A stretch of DNA of 64,000 bases from Ectobacillus panaciterrae DSM 19096 (GTDB taxonomy: Bacteria > Bacillota > Bacilli > Bacillales > Bacillaceae_G), in NCBI RefSeq assembly GCF_000430785.1, contig NZ_KE387248.1, positions 1 through 64,000 on the forward strand. The letters are read 5' to 3'. The stretch's first letter is position 1; each line of letters opens with the position of its first letter. The notes under the pieces are model-generated. The model was not told the origin of the DNA and ran no database searches. It saw only the letters and a list, made by a program, of their open reading frames with translations. A program made the position numbers and the translations under genes. Of this stretch, positions 37,758-48,581 are shown piece by piece.

Positions 37758-40394
37758 TTAATTTAAAACAGATTTGACATACTCACCTGCATATGAAATC
37801 GCTTCATCGACCTTATTAGGATCTTTTCCGCCAGCTTGCGCCATATCCGGACGGCCTCCGCCGCCTCCGCCGCAAATCGCTGCGGCTCCTTTTACAAGGT
37901 TTCCTGCATGGAATTTACCTGCAAGATCTTTTGTCACGCCTGCAAGCAAGTTCACTTTGCCTTCGTTTACAGCTGCAAGCAAGATAACTCCAGAACCAAT
38001 TTTGTTTTTCAAATCATCCATCATCGTGCGCAAGTTGTTGATATCTGTTGCATTTACTTCGCTTGCGAGCACGTTCACACCGTCGATGACTTGCACTTGG
38101 TCTGTCAGGCTGCCTGCTTCAATGTTGCTTAATTTCGCCGCAAGAGATTCATTTTCTTTTTGCAGTTGCTTAACTTCCGCAAACAATCCGTCCACTCTTG
38201 TCAGAATGTCCTTTGGATTTGCTTTCAGCTTGCCGGCAGCATCTTTGAGCAATGTGACTTGATTGTTCATCAGCTCGTAAGCAGCTTTACCTGTTACAGC
38301 TTCAATACGTCGCGTACCTGCCCCGATACCGGACTCGGATACGATTTTGAAAATGCCGATAGAAGATGTATTGTCTACGTGGCAGCCGCCGCAAAGCTCT
38401 AAGCTGTAACCGCCGACTTGTACAACGCGCACCACATCGCCGTACTTTTCGCCAAACAATGCCATTGCACCCATTGCTTTCGCTTCCTCAATCGCTTTTT
38501 GAGAAATATTTACCGGGATGCTGTCCCAAATCTTTTCGTTTACGATACGTTCGATTTTCTCTAATTCTTCTGCTGTTACTGCGCCAAAGTGAGAGAAGTC
38601 AAAGCGTAAACGTTCGGATGTTACAAGGGAGCCTGCTTGGTTTACATGCGTTCCAAGTACATCCTTTAACGCCTGGTGCAATATATGTGTTGCCGTGTGG
38701 TTTTTGATGATGTTCGTACGGTTCGCTGTATCAATTACTGCTTGGAGCTCTGCACCTGCTTGCAGCGTTCCTTCTTCTACAATTACCTTATGAAGATTTT
38801 GACCGTTCGGCGCTTTTTGTACGTCTTTTACTGCAACCTTCACGCCTTCGCCAATTAAATGACCTTCATCTGCAATCTGTCCGCCGCTTTCTGCATAAAA
38901 CGGTGTTACATCCAGAATCAGCTGTGCTTCCTCACCAGCTTGTACTGCATCTGTGTATTCTCCGTTTTGCACAAGTGCCACGACTTTGCTTGCCGTTTCA
39001 AGCTCATCGTAGCCAACGAAACGGCTTTCTGCTTTAATATCTCCGAGCACGCCGCCTTGAACCTGCATGGAGTCTACATCTTGACGAGCTGCTCTCGCAC
39101 GTTCGCGCTGCTTTTCCATTTCCGCTTCAAAACCTTCATGATCAACCTTCATGCCAGCTTCTTCAGCATACTCTTCTGTCAGCTCAATCGGGAAGCCGTA
39201 TGTGTCATACAGACGGAATGCATCCGCACCAGAAATGATTTCGCTTCCTTCTCGCTTTGCTTTCCCCATTACATCCGCAAGAATAGCTTCTCCTTCGTGA
39301 AGTGTTTCATGGAAGCGTTCTTCTTCACTTTTTACAACGCGCTGGATGAATTCTGTTTTTTCTTTCACTTCCGGATAGAAATCCTGCATCACTTCGCCTA
39401 CAACTGGCACCAATTCATACATGAACGGGCGGTTGATGTTCAGCTTCTTCGCATAACGCACTGCGCGGCGAAGCAAACGGCGGAGCACATAGCCGCGGCC
39501 TTCATTGGATGGAAGAGCGCCGTCAGCCACTGCGAACGTTACAGTCCGTATATGATCAGCTATTACTTTAAACGCTGTATCATTTTCTTTATCTGTACGG
39601 TACTTCTCGCCGGAAATTACTTCCGTCGCTTCAATGATCGGCATAAACAAGTCTGTGTCAAAGTTCGTCGGCACATCCTGTACGACAGACGCCATGCGCT
39701 CAAGACCCATTCCTGTATCAATATTTTTCTTCGGAAGCGGCGTATATGTGCCGTCCGGATTATGATTGAATTGGGAAAATACAAGGTTCCACACTTCTAG
39801 ATAACGCTCGTTTTCACCGCCTGGATATAATTCTGGATCGCTTGGATCGTTGCCGTAAGACTCGCCGCGATCATAGAAAATCTCTGTGTTCGGTCCGCTT
39901 GGGCCTTCCCCGATATCCCAGAAATTCTCTTCAAGACGAATGATACGTTCTTTTGGAACGCCCATTTTTTCATTCCAAATTTGGAATGCTTCATCGTCTT
40001 CCGGGTGAATCGTTACAGACAGCTTTTCTTTATCAAAGCCGATCCATTTTTCACTCGTTAAGAACTCCCATGCCCATGAAATTGCCTCTTCTTTGAAATA
40101 ATCACCGATGGAGAAGTTTCCTAACATTTCAAAGAAAGTATGGTGACGAGCAGTTTTCCCTACATTTTCGATATCATTCGTACGAATGGATTTTTGTGCA
40201 TTCGTAATGCGAGGGTTCCCTGGAATGACGCGGCCGTCGAAGTATTTTTTCAGCGTCGCAACACCGCTGTTAATCCATAAAAGAGACGGGTCTTCATGCG
40301 GAACAAGCGATGCGCTTGGTTCTACAGCATGACCTTTTTCCTGGAAAAAGTCCAAAAACATTTGGCGAATTTCTGCAGCTTTCAGTTTTTTCAT
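37758..40394 (-). CDS. alaS: Alanyl-tRNA synthetase
   Basis: 878 residues, normal length. Class II core ([30 protein letters not shown]), tRNA-recognition region, editing domain with [11 protein letters not shown] and the zinc-binding CGGCHVDN, and the C-terminal DHHA1/C-Ala domain with [15 protein letters not shown]. Start ATG 40394 behind AAGGAGGAGC. Transcription should be controlled by the T-box leader upstream: uncharged tRNA-Ala allows read-through. Confidence 0.97.
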   Translation of the reverse strand: MKKLKAAEIRQMFLDFFQEKGHAVEPSASLVPHEDPSLLWINSGVATLKKYFDGRVIPGNPRITNAQKSIRTNDIENVGKTARHHTFFEMLGNFSIGDYFKEEAISWAWEFLTSEKWIGFDKEKLSVTIHPEDDEAFQIWNEKMGVPKERIIRLEENFWDIGEGPSGPNTEIFYDRGESYGNDPSDPELYPGGENERYLEVWNLVFSQFNHNPDGTYTPLPKKNIDTGMGLERMASVVQDVPTNFDTDLFMPIIEATEVISGEKYRTDKENDTAFKVIADHIRTVTFAVADGALPSNEGRGYVLRRLLRRAVRYAKKLNINRPFMYELVPVVGEVMQDFYPEVKEKTEFIQRVVKSEEERFHETLHEGEAILADVMGKAKREGSEIISGADAFRLYDTYGFPIELTEEYAEEAGMKVDHEGFEAEMEKQRERARAARQDVDSMQVQGGVLGDIKAESRFVGYDELETASKVVALVQNGEYTDAVQAGEEAQLILDVTPFYAESGGQIADEGHLIGEGVKVAVKDVQKAPNGQNLHKVIVEEGTLQAGAELQAVIDTANRTNIIKNHTATHILHQALKDVLGTHVNQAGSLVTSERLRFDFSHFGAVTAEELEKIERIVNEKIWDSIPVNISQKAIEEAKAMGAMALFGEKYGDVVRVVQVGGYSLELCGGCHVDNTSSIGIFKIVSESGIGAGTRRIEAVTGKAAYELMNNQVTLLKDAAGKLKANPKDILTRVDGLFAEVKQLQKENESLAAKLSNIEAGSLTDQVQVIDGVNVLASEVNATDINNLRTMMDDLKNKIGSGVILLAAVNEGKVNLLAGVTKDLAGKFHAGNLVKGAAAICGGGGGGRPDMAQAGGKDPNKVDEAISYAGEYVKSVLN

Positions 40395-40419
40395 GAATAG
40401 CTCCTCCTTATTTTTTGAC

Positions 40420-40655
40420 AAATAAAAAACTCCCGCCCCCATAGCAGGGACGAGAGTATACTCGCGTTACCACCCTGATTATGGACCGGAGTCCATCACC
40501 TCAAGCTGCCGTAACGTGGCAAGACGGCAGGTATTAGCTGCTCTCGGGATTAGCGTTCTGTCACTCTTCATCTGGAGGTCCTTTCAGCCGCGGGACGTCC
40601 TCTCTGGAAAATGGGCTGTGACGTACTCGATCCGTCATAGATTTATGTATTCATG
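40420..40655 (-). ncRNA. T-box leader of alaS
   Basis: On the minus strand the T-box sequence GGGTGGTAACGCG (about 40459-40473) is followed by a terminator whose arms are ACTCTCGTCCC and GGGCGGGAGT with a TTTTTT tail (40423-40455). Upstream lies a long structured stem I region. A GCT triplet in GAACGCTAATCCC is a candidate alanine specifier, not proven. Confidence 0.93.
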
Positions 40656-40658
40656 CGA

Positions 40659-40688
40659 ATTATAGCTCACAATCCGTACCATTGTCAA
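40659..40688 (-). promoter_or_regulatory. Promoter of the alaS leader
   Basis: TTGACA (40683-40688), 18-bp spacer, TATAAT (40659-40664) on the minus strand, just upstream of the T-box and downstream of yrrI. Both hexamers are consensus. Confidence 0.75.
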
Positions 40689-41746
40689 CGTCTTGCCAAA
40701 AGCGTCTTGGAATGAATAATGACGGTGCGCAGAACGGCTAAAACAGGCACTGCCAGAAGCAACCCGGCAAGACCGCCGATTTCCCCGCCGATAAGAAGCG
40801 CAAACATAATGACGACAGGATGCATGCGCAGCGATTTCCCTACAATGTACGGAGATAAAATGTTGCTTTCCACGAACTGCAAAATAGCAAGAGCAACAGC
40901 AGCTTTCACAACCATGTTTACAGAAATCGTTGTAGCTACAATAAAAGTCGGTATAGCACCGAGAATAGGCCCGAAATAAGGGATAATATCCGTCACCCCG
41001 ATGAGAATGCCAAGCAGGAGCGGATATTTCATGCCGATAATCCAAAATGCAAGCGCGGCAAATCCGGCAAGAACGGCACACACGAACAGCTGGCCGCGAA
41101 TGTAGCTTCCAAGCGATTTATCTATATCATCCAGCAGTTTTTGTCCCTCCGGGCGCCACTTCGACGGCACAAGCTTCCAAAAGATACGATACAGTTCTCC
41201 ATAGTCCTTTAATATATAAAATACGATAAATGGAATCAAAACGATAATCAGCAAGGAATCCAAAATGCTGCGAGCCGTGCTCATCATTTTGTTCAATAAA
41301 GACTGAAGCTTCCCCTCGATACCTAGAAACGCTTCTCTTAGCTTATCGTTAATAAACTCTGGAAAATTGGCAGTTTTGGCTTCTACCTGATTCGTCCATC
41401 CCTCATACATGTCCATAAACTGCGGGAAGTTTTCGTTCATATCCTTTAGCTGTGAAACGGCAACCGGTATTCCTTTATATATGCCATAGCCGATGCCGCC
41501 GAAAAACAAAACATAAATGAGTAAAATAGCAAGTATGCGCGGCATTCCTTTTTGATGCAGCTTTTCCACTAACGGGTGCAGCAAATAGGCAATAAAATAT
41601 GCCGTGAGGAACGGAACAAGAATAAGTTTAACAATATCCAAAACCGGCTTCCACATTGGCCTTAGCTTCCAAAAAACGAGAAGACACAGAAAAAGAAGCA
41701 GGATAAGCGCCAAACGATAAATCCAAATCACTTTTATATTTTTCAC
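40685..41746 (-). CDS. yrrI: AI-2E family transporter YrrI
   Basis: 353 residues, about eight membrane spans (for example LALILLLFLCLLVFW, LLIIVLIPFIVFYIL, GYSP-like DIIPYFGPILGAIPTF). The family includes putative autoinducer or ion exporters such as YdiK/PerM; substrate unknown. GTG start at 41746, eight bases after GGAGGG. Lies upstream of alaS as in B. subtilis; its 3' end overlaps the -35 box of the alaS promoter. Confidence 0.9.
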   Translation of the reverse strand: MKNIKVIWIYRLALILLLFLCLLVFWKLRPMWKPVLDIVKLILVPFLTAYFIAYLLHPLVEKLHQKGMPRILAILLIYVLFFGGIGYGIYKGIPVAVSQLKDMNENFPQFMDMYEGWTNQVEAKTANFPEFINDKLREAFLGIEGKLQSLLNKMMSTARSILDSLLIIVLIPFIVFYILKDYGELYRIFWKLVPSKWRPEGQKLLDDIDKSLGSYIRGQLFVCAVLAGFAALAFWIIGMKYPLLLGILIGVTDIIPYFGPILGAIPTFIVATTISVNMVVKAAVALAILQFVESNILSPYIVGKSLRMHPVVIMFALLIGGEIGGLAGLLLAVPVLAVLRTVIIHSKTLLARR

Positions 41747-41849
41747 CGATCATCCCTCCGTATCTTTATTGTGGAGAGGGAAGACAGCATTTATGCACGA
41801 ATACGGTTTGACAGCTATTATGCTTCGGTGATAAAGCGCTTTGTGACAA

Positions 41850-42010
41850 AGTTTCTTTCGTTGCCGCTCGTCCCTATTTCAAGAAATGAAGCATCACGTA
41901 ACGATAATGGCAGTGAACTATGACGCACAACAGAACAAACCTCCATACTTAGTCAAAAGACACAGAGGAGGGCGTCTAAAAGACTTTGACCGTTACCATA
42001 CTCCGAAAAA
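41850..42010 (+). repeat. Second dispersed repeat family, copy 2
   Basis: Core AAAAGACACAGAGGAGGGCG continues TCTAAAAGACTTTGACCGTTACC. Shares AACAAACCT...TTAGTCAAA and the downstream AAAAAAC(G)CAGCACAGG with the copy at 58405-58560. Located between yrrI and yrzQ. Confidence 0.75.
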
Positions 42011-42040
42011 ACGCAGCACAGGTTTCTCCCGTGCTGCGTT
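42008..42040 (-). terminator. Terminator of yrzQ
   Basis: ACGCAGCAC / GTGCTGCGT stem with TTTTTTC on the minus strand, just beyond the yrzQ stop. Confidence 0.8.
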
Positions 42041-42044
42041 CTTC

Positions 42045-42173
42045 TTAGAGATATGACCTAACCATTTTCTTCGCTCTCTTCATGCTTTTGTTAGAAAGCA
42101 TATTGTTTCTGCTTGCATAACGGTACGCTGCAGCTCCTAGACCGAACGCGATCAGTGAAGATCTCATGTTCAA
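42045..42173 (-). CDS. yrzQ: YrzQ family (DUF3918) small protein
   Basis: 42 residues: MNMRSSLIAFGLGAAAYRYA followed by SRNNMLSNKSMKRAKKMVRS. A short hydrophobic glycine-rich helix and a basic tail match YrzQ/DUF3918. The TTG start (42173) sits eight bases after AAGGAG; the ATG at 42182 is too close to it. Function unknown. Just 12 bp downstream of the zinc-ribbon gene. Confidence 0.75.
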   Translation of the reverse strand: MNMRSSLIAFGLGAAAYRYASRNNMLSNKSMKRAKKMVRSYL

Positions 42174-42185
42174 GCTCATCACTCC

Positions 42186-42401
42186 TTACATGCTGATTGT
42201 TCGTTCGTCATCATCAAACAAATCATCAAGGGAGCTTAATGAACCGTCCTCCTCCACTTGATGTATAAAAATCTTACCCTTTGTCACAGACAGCTCAATA
42301 AAACAATTCCAGCAATAAAATTGGTTCACACCAATTTTTCCAAGGTCTTTCCCTTTGCAGTTTGGACATATTAACAAGGCGTGCCAACTCCTATCGTACA
42401 C
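42186..42401 (-). CDS. Small zinc-ribbon protein
   Basis: 71 residues. LLICPNCKGKDLGKIGVNQF followed by YCWNCFIEL gives two CxxC knuckles; the C-terminus is acidic (SLSSLDDLFDDDERT). Unknown function, conserved next to recD2 in Bacillus as far as I recall. The frame opens at GTG 42401, but AGGAG lies ten bases before TTG 42377, so the protein may start with LLICPNC. Confidence 0.7.
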   Translation of the reverse strand: MYDRSWHALLICPNCKGKDLGKIGVNQFYCWNCFIELSVTKGKIFIHQVEEDGSLSSLDDLFDDDERTISM

Positions 42402-42492
42402 TTTTCTATTACGCCATTATGCCCAAACGTATGCGGTTTAAACCTTGATATATAAAGGAATTGCCTTTATATACATTTATAATGTGGCTTAT

Positions 42493-44817
42493 CTATAGGA
42501 AATCATAAGGAGAAAGATTTTCCACATCCGCCGCTTCATCTGTCGGTACCATCTTTGGCATAAAGCGGTCGCGCAGCTTTTCACGCAGTGTCGTTTGACG
42601 AACGGAATCATCTGTACGGCTTATGCCAGATTGAAACGCTTCTTGTTCACCGCACAAAATAAGGAACTTTTTGCTGCGGGTAATCGCCGTGTAGATAAGA
42701 TTGCGGCGCAGCATACGGTAATAGCTTTTTACAAGCGGCAAGATGACAATCGGAAATTCGCTGCCCTGTGACTTATGAATAGAACAGCAATATGCATGTG
42801 TAATTTGATTAAAATCCGGCTTTGTATAGGTCACTTCAATGCCATCGAAGGAAACGACAAGCATGTCCTGCTGCTCAACGTTTTCTTTCGCATAAAAGAT
42901 GGAAACAATTTCTCCGATATCTCCGTTAAACACTTGGCTTTCCGGCTGATTGACGAGCTGCAGCACCTTATCTCCCACTCGGTAAGCAACCTCACCAAAG
43001 AGAAGCTCACGTCGTTTTTCGAGGGGCGGATTAAACACTTCCTGCAATGCTTGGTTCAACGTGTTAATACCTGCAGGTCCGCGATACATAGGTGCGAGCA
43101 CTTGTATGTCCCGGGCGGAAAACCCCTTCGTTTGGGCATTTTCACACACTTTCTTAACAACATCTACAACCTGCGCACCGCTGCACATGATGAAAGAACG
43201 GTCTGTCTTTTGCACTGCAATATCCCTTGGCACTTCCCCCTTTTTAATAGCGTGTGCAAGCTGAATAACAGAAGAGCCTTCTGCTTGGCGGTAAATCTCA
43301 GTCAAACGAACTGTCGGAATGAGTTCAGCTGCCAATAAATCTTTTAAAACCTGCCCCGGTCCGACAGATGGCAGCTGATCTTCATCGCCTACCACAATCA
43401 CTTGTATGTCAGATGGAAGCGATTTAAACAGCTGATTTGCAAGCCAAATGTCCACCATGGAAAACTCATCTATAATCAAGAGCTTTCCCGACACTGGATC
43501 CTTTTCGTTTCGCTGAAATGATCCTTCCGGTGTCCAGCCGAGCAAACGATGAATTGTGCTTGCAGGCAAGCCTGTTGATTCGCTCATTCGTTTTGCCGCG
43601 CGTCCGGTCGGGGCTGTCAGAAGAATCGGAAACGGATTTTTTTCGTTATAGTCTTTAGGGTTGAGCGAAAGTCCGTTCAGCGACGCATACATTTCAACAA
43701 TTCCTTTAATAACAGTCGTTTTCCCTGTTCCCGGCCCCCCTGTTAAAATCATGATTGGATGCCCAAGCGCGGTTTGAATTCCCTCTTTTTGTCTGGGCGC
43801 ATATTGCACCTTCAGCTTGTCTTCAATTCCGCCGAGCGTAATCAAAAATTCGGACTCTGGAAAGGCATCCTTCTCATCCTGATGCATGATCCGGAAAATG
43901 GACGTAACAAGTCCTTGTTCAGCATAATACAACGTGGCAAGGTATACGCGATCGTTTTCTACAATCAGCTTTTCTTCCCCTTGCAGCGTTTCCAGGCATT
44001 GCAGTATATCTTCTTCTGCAGTTGTTTTCTCATGATTATTCAGTAAATCCATCGTTTGATCAACAAGCTGCTCCTTCGTAATATAAACATGCCCCTCTTG
44101 CAGAGATACATTTTCAAGCGTAAATAAGCATCCGGCGCGAATGCGGTCAGGATGATTGCCGGAAATGCCGAACGCCTTGCCGATTTCATCCGCACGTCCA
44201 AAGCCGATTCCCTCCACATCCTCAATAAGCTGATACGGATTGCTGCGAATGGCTTCAAGCGTTTGGTCTTTATATGTCTGATAAATTTTGATTGTAAGCT
44301 TCGTTCCAAAGCCGTATCCGCCGAGAAAACTCATAACTTTTTCGAGTCCTTGATGCTCCATAATCGTTTGGTACAACTCGCGCGCTTTATCTTTCTTCAC
44401 AATCCCATCAAGAACGGATTCGTCATCCATAATTTTTGAAATGGCTTGCCCGCCAAGCTTCTCGACGATGCGCTCCGCTGTTCGTTTGCCGATTCCTTTA
44501 AATAAATCGCTCGATAAGTATTGCACAACGCCGTTTTTCGTTTGCGGCAGCTCTTTTTTGAACATTTCCACATGGTACTGCATGCCGTAGCGGGGATGTT
44601 CTTTGAAATGGCCGTGCAGGGTGAATATTTCTTCTTCATGCATGCGCGGAAAGTGACCAGTAATGATAACCTCTTTCTCTTCGTATGCTTCATTCGTCTC
44701 CATAACCTTCATGCGCATCACAGAGTACAAGTTCTCCTCGTTATGGAAAATCGTATGAAGCACTTGAGCTTTTATGTACTTTTGCTCCTCTTCAAACAAA
44801 TCCATCGTGTTTTGCAC
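42493..44817 (-). CDS. recD2: ATP-dependent 5'-3' helicase RecD2
   Basis: 774 residues, superfamily 1B helicase. The RecD2-specific N-terminal extension contains HhH-like helices (LFKGIGKRTAERIVEKLGG, VEGIGFGRADEIGKAFG). Walker A GGPGTGKTTVIKG, DEFSMVD, GDEDQLPSVGPGQ and the C-terminal AYCCSIHKSQGSEFP and YTAITRSKK motifs follow. It is involved in DNA repair and fork restart and acts without RecBC. GTG start 44817 behind AAGGAGGG; yrrB ends 20 bp upstream. Confidence 0.94.
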   Translation of the reverse strand: MQNTMDLFEEEQKYIKAQVLHTIFHNEENLYSVMRMKVMETNEAYEEKEVIITGHFPRMHEEEIFTLHGHFKEHPRYGMQYHVEMFKKELPQTKNGVVQYLSSDLFKGIGKRTAERIVEKLGGQAISKIMDDESVLDGIVKKDKARELYQTIMEHQGLEKVMSFLGGYGFGTKLTIKIYQTYKDQTLEAIRSNPYQLIEDVEGIGFGRADEIGKAFGISGNHPDRIRAGCLFTLENVSLQEGHVYITKEQLVDQTMDLLNNHEKTTAEEDILQCLETLQGEEKLIVENDRVYLATLYYAEQGLVTSIFRIMHQDEKDAFPESEFLITLGGIEDKLKVQYAPRQKEGIQTALGHPIMILTGGPGTGKTTVIKGIVEMYASLNGLSLNPKDYNEKNPFPILLTAPTGRAAKRMSESTGLPASTIHRLLGWTPEGSFQRNEKDPVSGKLLIIDEFSMVDIWLANQLFKSLPSDIQVIVVGDEDQLPSVGPGQVLKDLLAAELIPTVRLTEIYRQAEGSSVIQLAHAIKKGEVPRDIAVQKTDRSFIMCSGAQVVDVVKKVCENAQTKGFSARDIQVLAPMYRGPAGINTLNQALQEVFNPPLEKRRELLFGEVAYRVGDKVLQLVNQPESQVFNGDIGEIVSIFYAKENVEQQDMLVVSFDGIEVTYTKPDFNQITHAYCCSIHKSQGSEFPIVILPLVKSYYRMLRRNLIYTAITRSKKFLILCGEQEAFQSGISRTDDSVRQTTLREKLRDRFMPKMVPTDEAADVENLSPYDFL

Positions 44818-44837
44818 GCGTCACCCTCCTTTTCGCA

Positions 44838-45500
44838 TTACTGTTCCTGCTCCAATAAACGGATACCGTTGCCTGCAAGGAAATGATCCGGCTGCTGCTT
44901 TACCGCTTTCTTAAACAGCTCCAATGCTTTTTCTCCATTTTCTTCAAATGCGTATACTACGCCCAAGTTATATAAAGCATCCGCATGTGTTTCATCCAAT
45001 TCGATTACTTTTTCAAAAACAGGCTTTGCTTCTTTCACGTGGTTTAAGCGCGCTAAACATAATCCATACTGAAAAGCTGCTTCTGCGTCCTGCTCATTCA
45101 ATTCCATTGCCCGCTGCAAATACGGTAAAGCTAAGCGGTCATTATCAAGCTGCACGTATGTGAAGCCGAGCATAAAGTATACGTCTCCTGATTGCAATCC
45201 GCATGACATTGCTTTTTCAAACATGCGCTTAGCGTCGTCGTACTGCTCCTGTTCATAGCAAATTGTACCTAATCCATAGTATGCCGTTGCCAGCTTATCA
45301 TCAAGTTCCAACGCTTTTTTATAAAACGAAACGGCGCGTTCATATTCTCCCAATACATCAAGAAGGTTCGCAAAGTTGACGTAGCCAATCGGGTTTTTCG
45401 GTTCTTCTTGAATGGCTTCCGTTAATAGCTTTGCTGCGTCTTCCCATTTTCCTTCCTGCATAAATTGAATGCCTTGCTCCAGCTTTGACATATCCTTCAC
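44838..45500 (-). CDS. yrrB: TPR-repeat protein YrrB
   Basis: 220 residues made almost entirely of about five to six tetratricopeptide repeats of 34 residues (for example PIGYVNFANLLDVLGEYERA, ATAYYGLGTICYEQEQYDDA, ADALYNLGVVYAFEENGEKA). A protein-interaction scaffold; the partner is unknown. The homologue is next to recD2 and mnmA in B. subtilis. Confidence 0.93.
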   Translation of the reverse strand: MKDMSKLEQGIQFMQEGKWEDAAKLLTEAIQEEPKNPIGYVNFANLLDVLGEYERAVSFYKKALELDDKLATAYYGLGTICYEQEQYDDAKRMFEKAMSCGLQSGDVYFMLGFTYVQLDNDRLALPYLQRAMELNEQDAEAAFQYGLCLARLNHVKEAKPVFEKVIELDETHADALYNLGVVYAFEENGEKALELFKKAVKQQPDHFLAGNGIRLLEQEQ

Positions 45501-45567
45501 CTCTTCATATTTATCACAAGATATCGTTTCGTCAAATATACAAAAGTATGTTCTCTCCTAATCATAA

Positions 45568-45604
45568 AAGAAACCCCGGCCCAATAAAAGCCCGAGGTTT
45601 CCTA
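45568..45604 (-). terminator. Terminator of mnmA
   Basis: AAACCTCGG / CCGGGGTTT stem then CTTTTATG on the minus strand, just beyond the mnmA stop at 45609. Confidence 0.6.
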
Positions 45605-45608
45605 AAAG

Positions 45609-46736
<1,128 letters not shown>

Positions 46737-47879
46737 CTATTTTTGTGCCAATCGTTTTACGATTTTCACTGTTTCGTACGCCGCCTTTTCAACCTGCTCC
46801 CTCGTATTGCCAAGACCAAAGCTGAAGCGTACGGATGAACGTATTTTATCGGACTCTTTTCCGAACATAGCTACAAGCACGTGAGACGGATCAATTGAGC
46901 CTGCTGTACAAGCTGATCCGCTTGAGACAGCAATGCCGGCTAAATCCATATTCACAAGGAATGATTCAATATTCATTCCTGTAAAACTTATATTGAACAC
47001 ATGCGGTAAGCTATGCTCACTGCCGTTTACCTCGAAATCTATGCCTTCACTTTCAAAGACAGATATCATTATATCTTTAAATGAACGATATTGTTGAATT
47101 TTTTGCTCACGGTCCCGTTCTGCCAATATGACAGCACGGTGAAGTCCTGCAATGCCAGGTACATTTTCAGTGCCGGCTCTGCGCTTTCTCTCCTGCTCTC
47201 CGCCTGTTAAAAGCGGCGCAAATTTTACATTTTGATCGGCGTATAAAAATCCGACTCCCTTAGGCCCGTTAATTTTATGAGAAGAGATAGACAGCAAATC
47301 AATCCCAAGCTCTTTTACATGAATATCAACTAAACCGTACGCTTGTACAGCATCTGTGTGCCAATACGCTTGATGCCCCTGTAACATCTTACTGATTTCC
47401 TTCATCGGCTGTATCGTGCCAACCTCGTTATTGCCGTACATAATAGAAACTAAAATCGTGCGATCTGTTAATGCATCTCTCAAATCTTCAAGCCGAATGC
47501 GTCCCGTGTTATCTACTGGAAGATATGTAACTTCGAATCCGTCCTTTTCAAGTACCTTGCACGTATTCAAAATCGCATGATGCTCAATGGCAGTTGTAAT
47601 AATGTGATTGCCGCGCTCTCTGTTCGCTCGGGCAACGCCAAGCAGCGCCAAATTGTCCGCTTCCGTTCCGCCGCCCGTGAAAATAATTTCGTTCGGGTTC
47701 GCTCCGATACTTTTCGCACAAGCGCGCCTTGCCTCATCAATCGCATGGCGGCTTTGCCGTCCAAAGAAGTGGATGCTGGATGGATTGCCGAAAATCTCCG
47801 TCATATACGGAATCATGTTCTGCACCACTTCAGGATGAGTCGGCGATGTTGCCGCATGATCTAAATAAATACGCTCCAT
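46737..47879 (-). CDS. yrvO: Cysteine desulfurase (IscS/NifS family)
   Basis: 380 residues, fold-type I PLP enzyme. HIITTAIEHHAILNTCKVLE, the PLP lysine in SISSHKINGPKGVGFLY, and the persulfide cysteine in VSSGSACTAGSIDPSHVL are present. Donates sulfur to MnmA, directly downstream; in B. subtilis YrvO and MnmA form a dedicated pair. It follows cymR by 36 bp. Confidence 0.95.
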   Translation of the reverse strand: MERIYLDHAATSPTHPEVVQNMIPYMTEIFGNPSSIHFFGRQSRHAIDEARRACAKSIGANPNEIIFTGGGTEADNLALLGVARANRERGNHIITTAIEHHAILNTCKVLEKDGFEVTYLPVDNTGRIRLEDLRDALTDRTILVSIMYGNNEVGTIQPMKEISKMLQGHQAYWHTDAVQAYGLVDIHVKELGIDLLSISSHKINGPKGVGFLYADQNVKFAPLLTGGEQERKRRAGTENVPGIAGLHRAVILAERDREQKIQQYRSFKDIMISVFESEGIDFEVNGSEHSLPHVFNISFTGMNIESFLVNMDLAGIAVSSGSACTAGSIDPSHVLVAMFGKESDKIRSSVRFSFGLGNTREQVEKAAYETVKIVKRLAQK

Positions 47880-47915
47880 TTTTGTTCCTCCTTTCTTTTA
47901 GTTTTTCACGCCATC

Positions 47916-48332
47916 TTAAATATAAAACATATAGCCTTGTCCATTGTCTTGATCATACCTTACTAAATCCTCAAGTGTCGTACTGTCCATCACCTCTTGT
48001 ACCGCATCGCGAATACGCAGCCAGAGCTGACGCTGTGCCGGTCTTTCCTCCTCAATGCCCTCTACTACGCTGATCGGCCCCTCCAGCACACGAATCACAT
48101 CGCCTGCCGTAATGTTTGCCGGCTGATCTGCCAGTACATAACCGCCGTAAGCACCGCGTGTACTTTTCACAAGACGGGCGTTGCGAAGCGGAGAAATCAA
48201 TTGCTCTAAATAATGCTCGGACAATTCATGCGCCTGAGCAATAGATTTTAACGAAATCGGGCCTTCCCCGTATTTTTTTGCCAAATCAATCATAATTGTT
48301 AAGCCGTAGCGGCCCTTTGTTGAAATTTTCAT
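47916..48332 (-). CDS. cymR: Cysteine metabolism repressor CymR
   Basis: 138 residues, Rrf2 family. MKISTKGRYGLTIMIDLAKK opens the wHTH; KSIAQAHELSEHYLEQLI and LVKSTRGAYGGYVLAD complete it. The family's iron-sulfur cysteines are absent, as in CymR. With CysK it represses cysteine biosynthesis genes, which in B. subtilis include the yrrT-mtnN-mccAB operon also present here. Start ATG 48332 behind AGAGGTG. Confidence 0.95.
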   Translation of the reverse strand: MKISTKGRYGLTIMIDLAKKYGEGPISLKSIAQAHELSEHYLEQLISPLRNARLVKSTRGAYGGYVLADQPANITAGDVIRVLEGPISVVEGIEEERPAQRQLWLRIRDAVQEVMDSTTLEDLVRYDQDNGQGYMFYI

Positions 48333-48581
48333 ATAAGAACACCTCTTTTCCATTCTTACTATATAACGAAAAACAAGCCTATAAAATTATATCATAAAAC
48401 AGAGCGCTAAGAAATTTCATCTCTTACGGGGAACATGTTACCATGAAGAAAGAATGCTTGAGCAGGAGAGATAACAATGAAACTGCTCTAATCGGAATTT
48501 GTATCAAACTTACCATATCTTTCTAAGTGATGTATAGGGTTTCTCATCAATCAAAAAAACAGTGGCGTATGCCACTGTTTT
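48333..48581. other. cymR upstream region and terminator
   Basis: A TATAAT for cymR lies near 48391-48396 on the minus strand with a weak -35. A hairpin AAAAACAGTGGC / GCCACTGTTTTT (about 48557-48584) with T-rich sides ends the downstream DASS gene. No further gene seen. Confidence 0.5.

Noticed and set aside
38859-39800. 313-codon plus-strand frame
   Set aside because: Antisense shadow of alaS; cysteine- and phenylalanine-rich composition with no family likeness.
40635-41081. 148-codon minus-strand frame, cysteine-rich
   Set aside because: Alternative-frame shadow of yrrI; composition is not protein-like.
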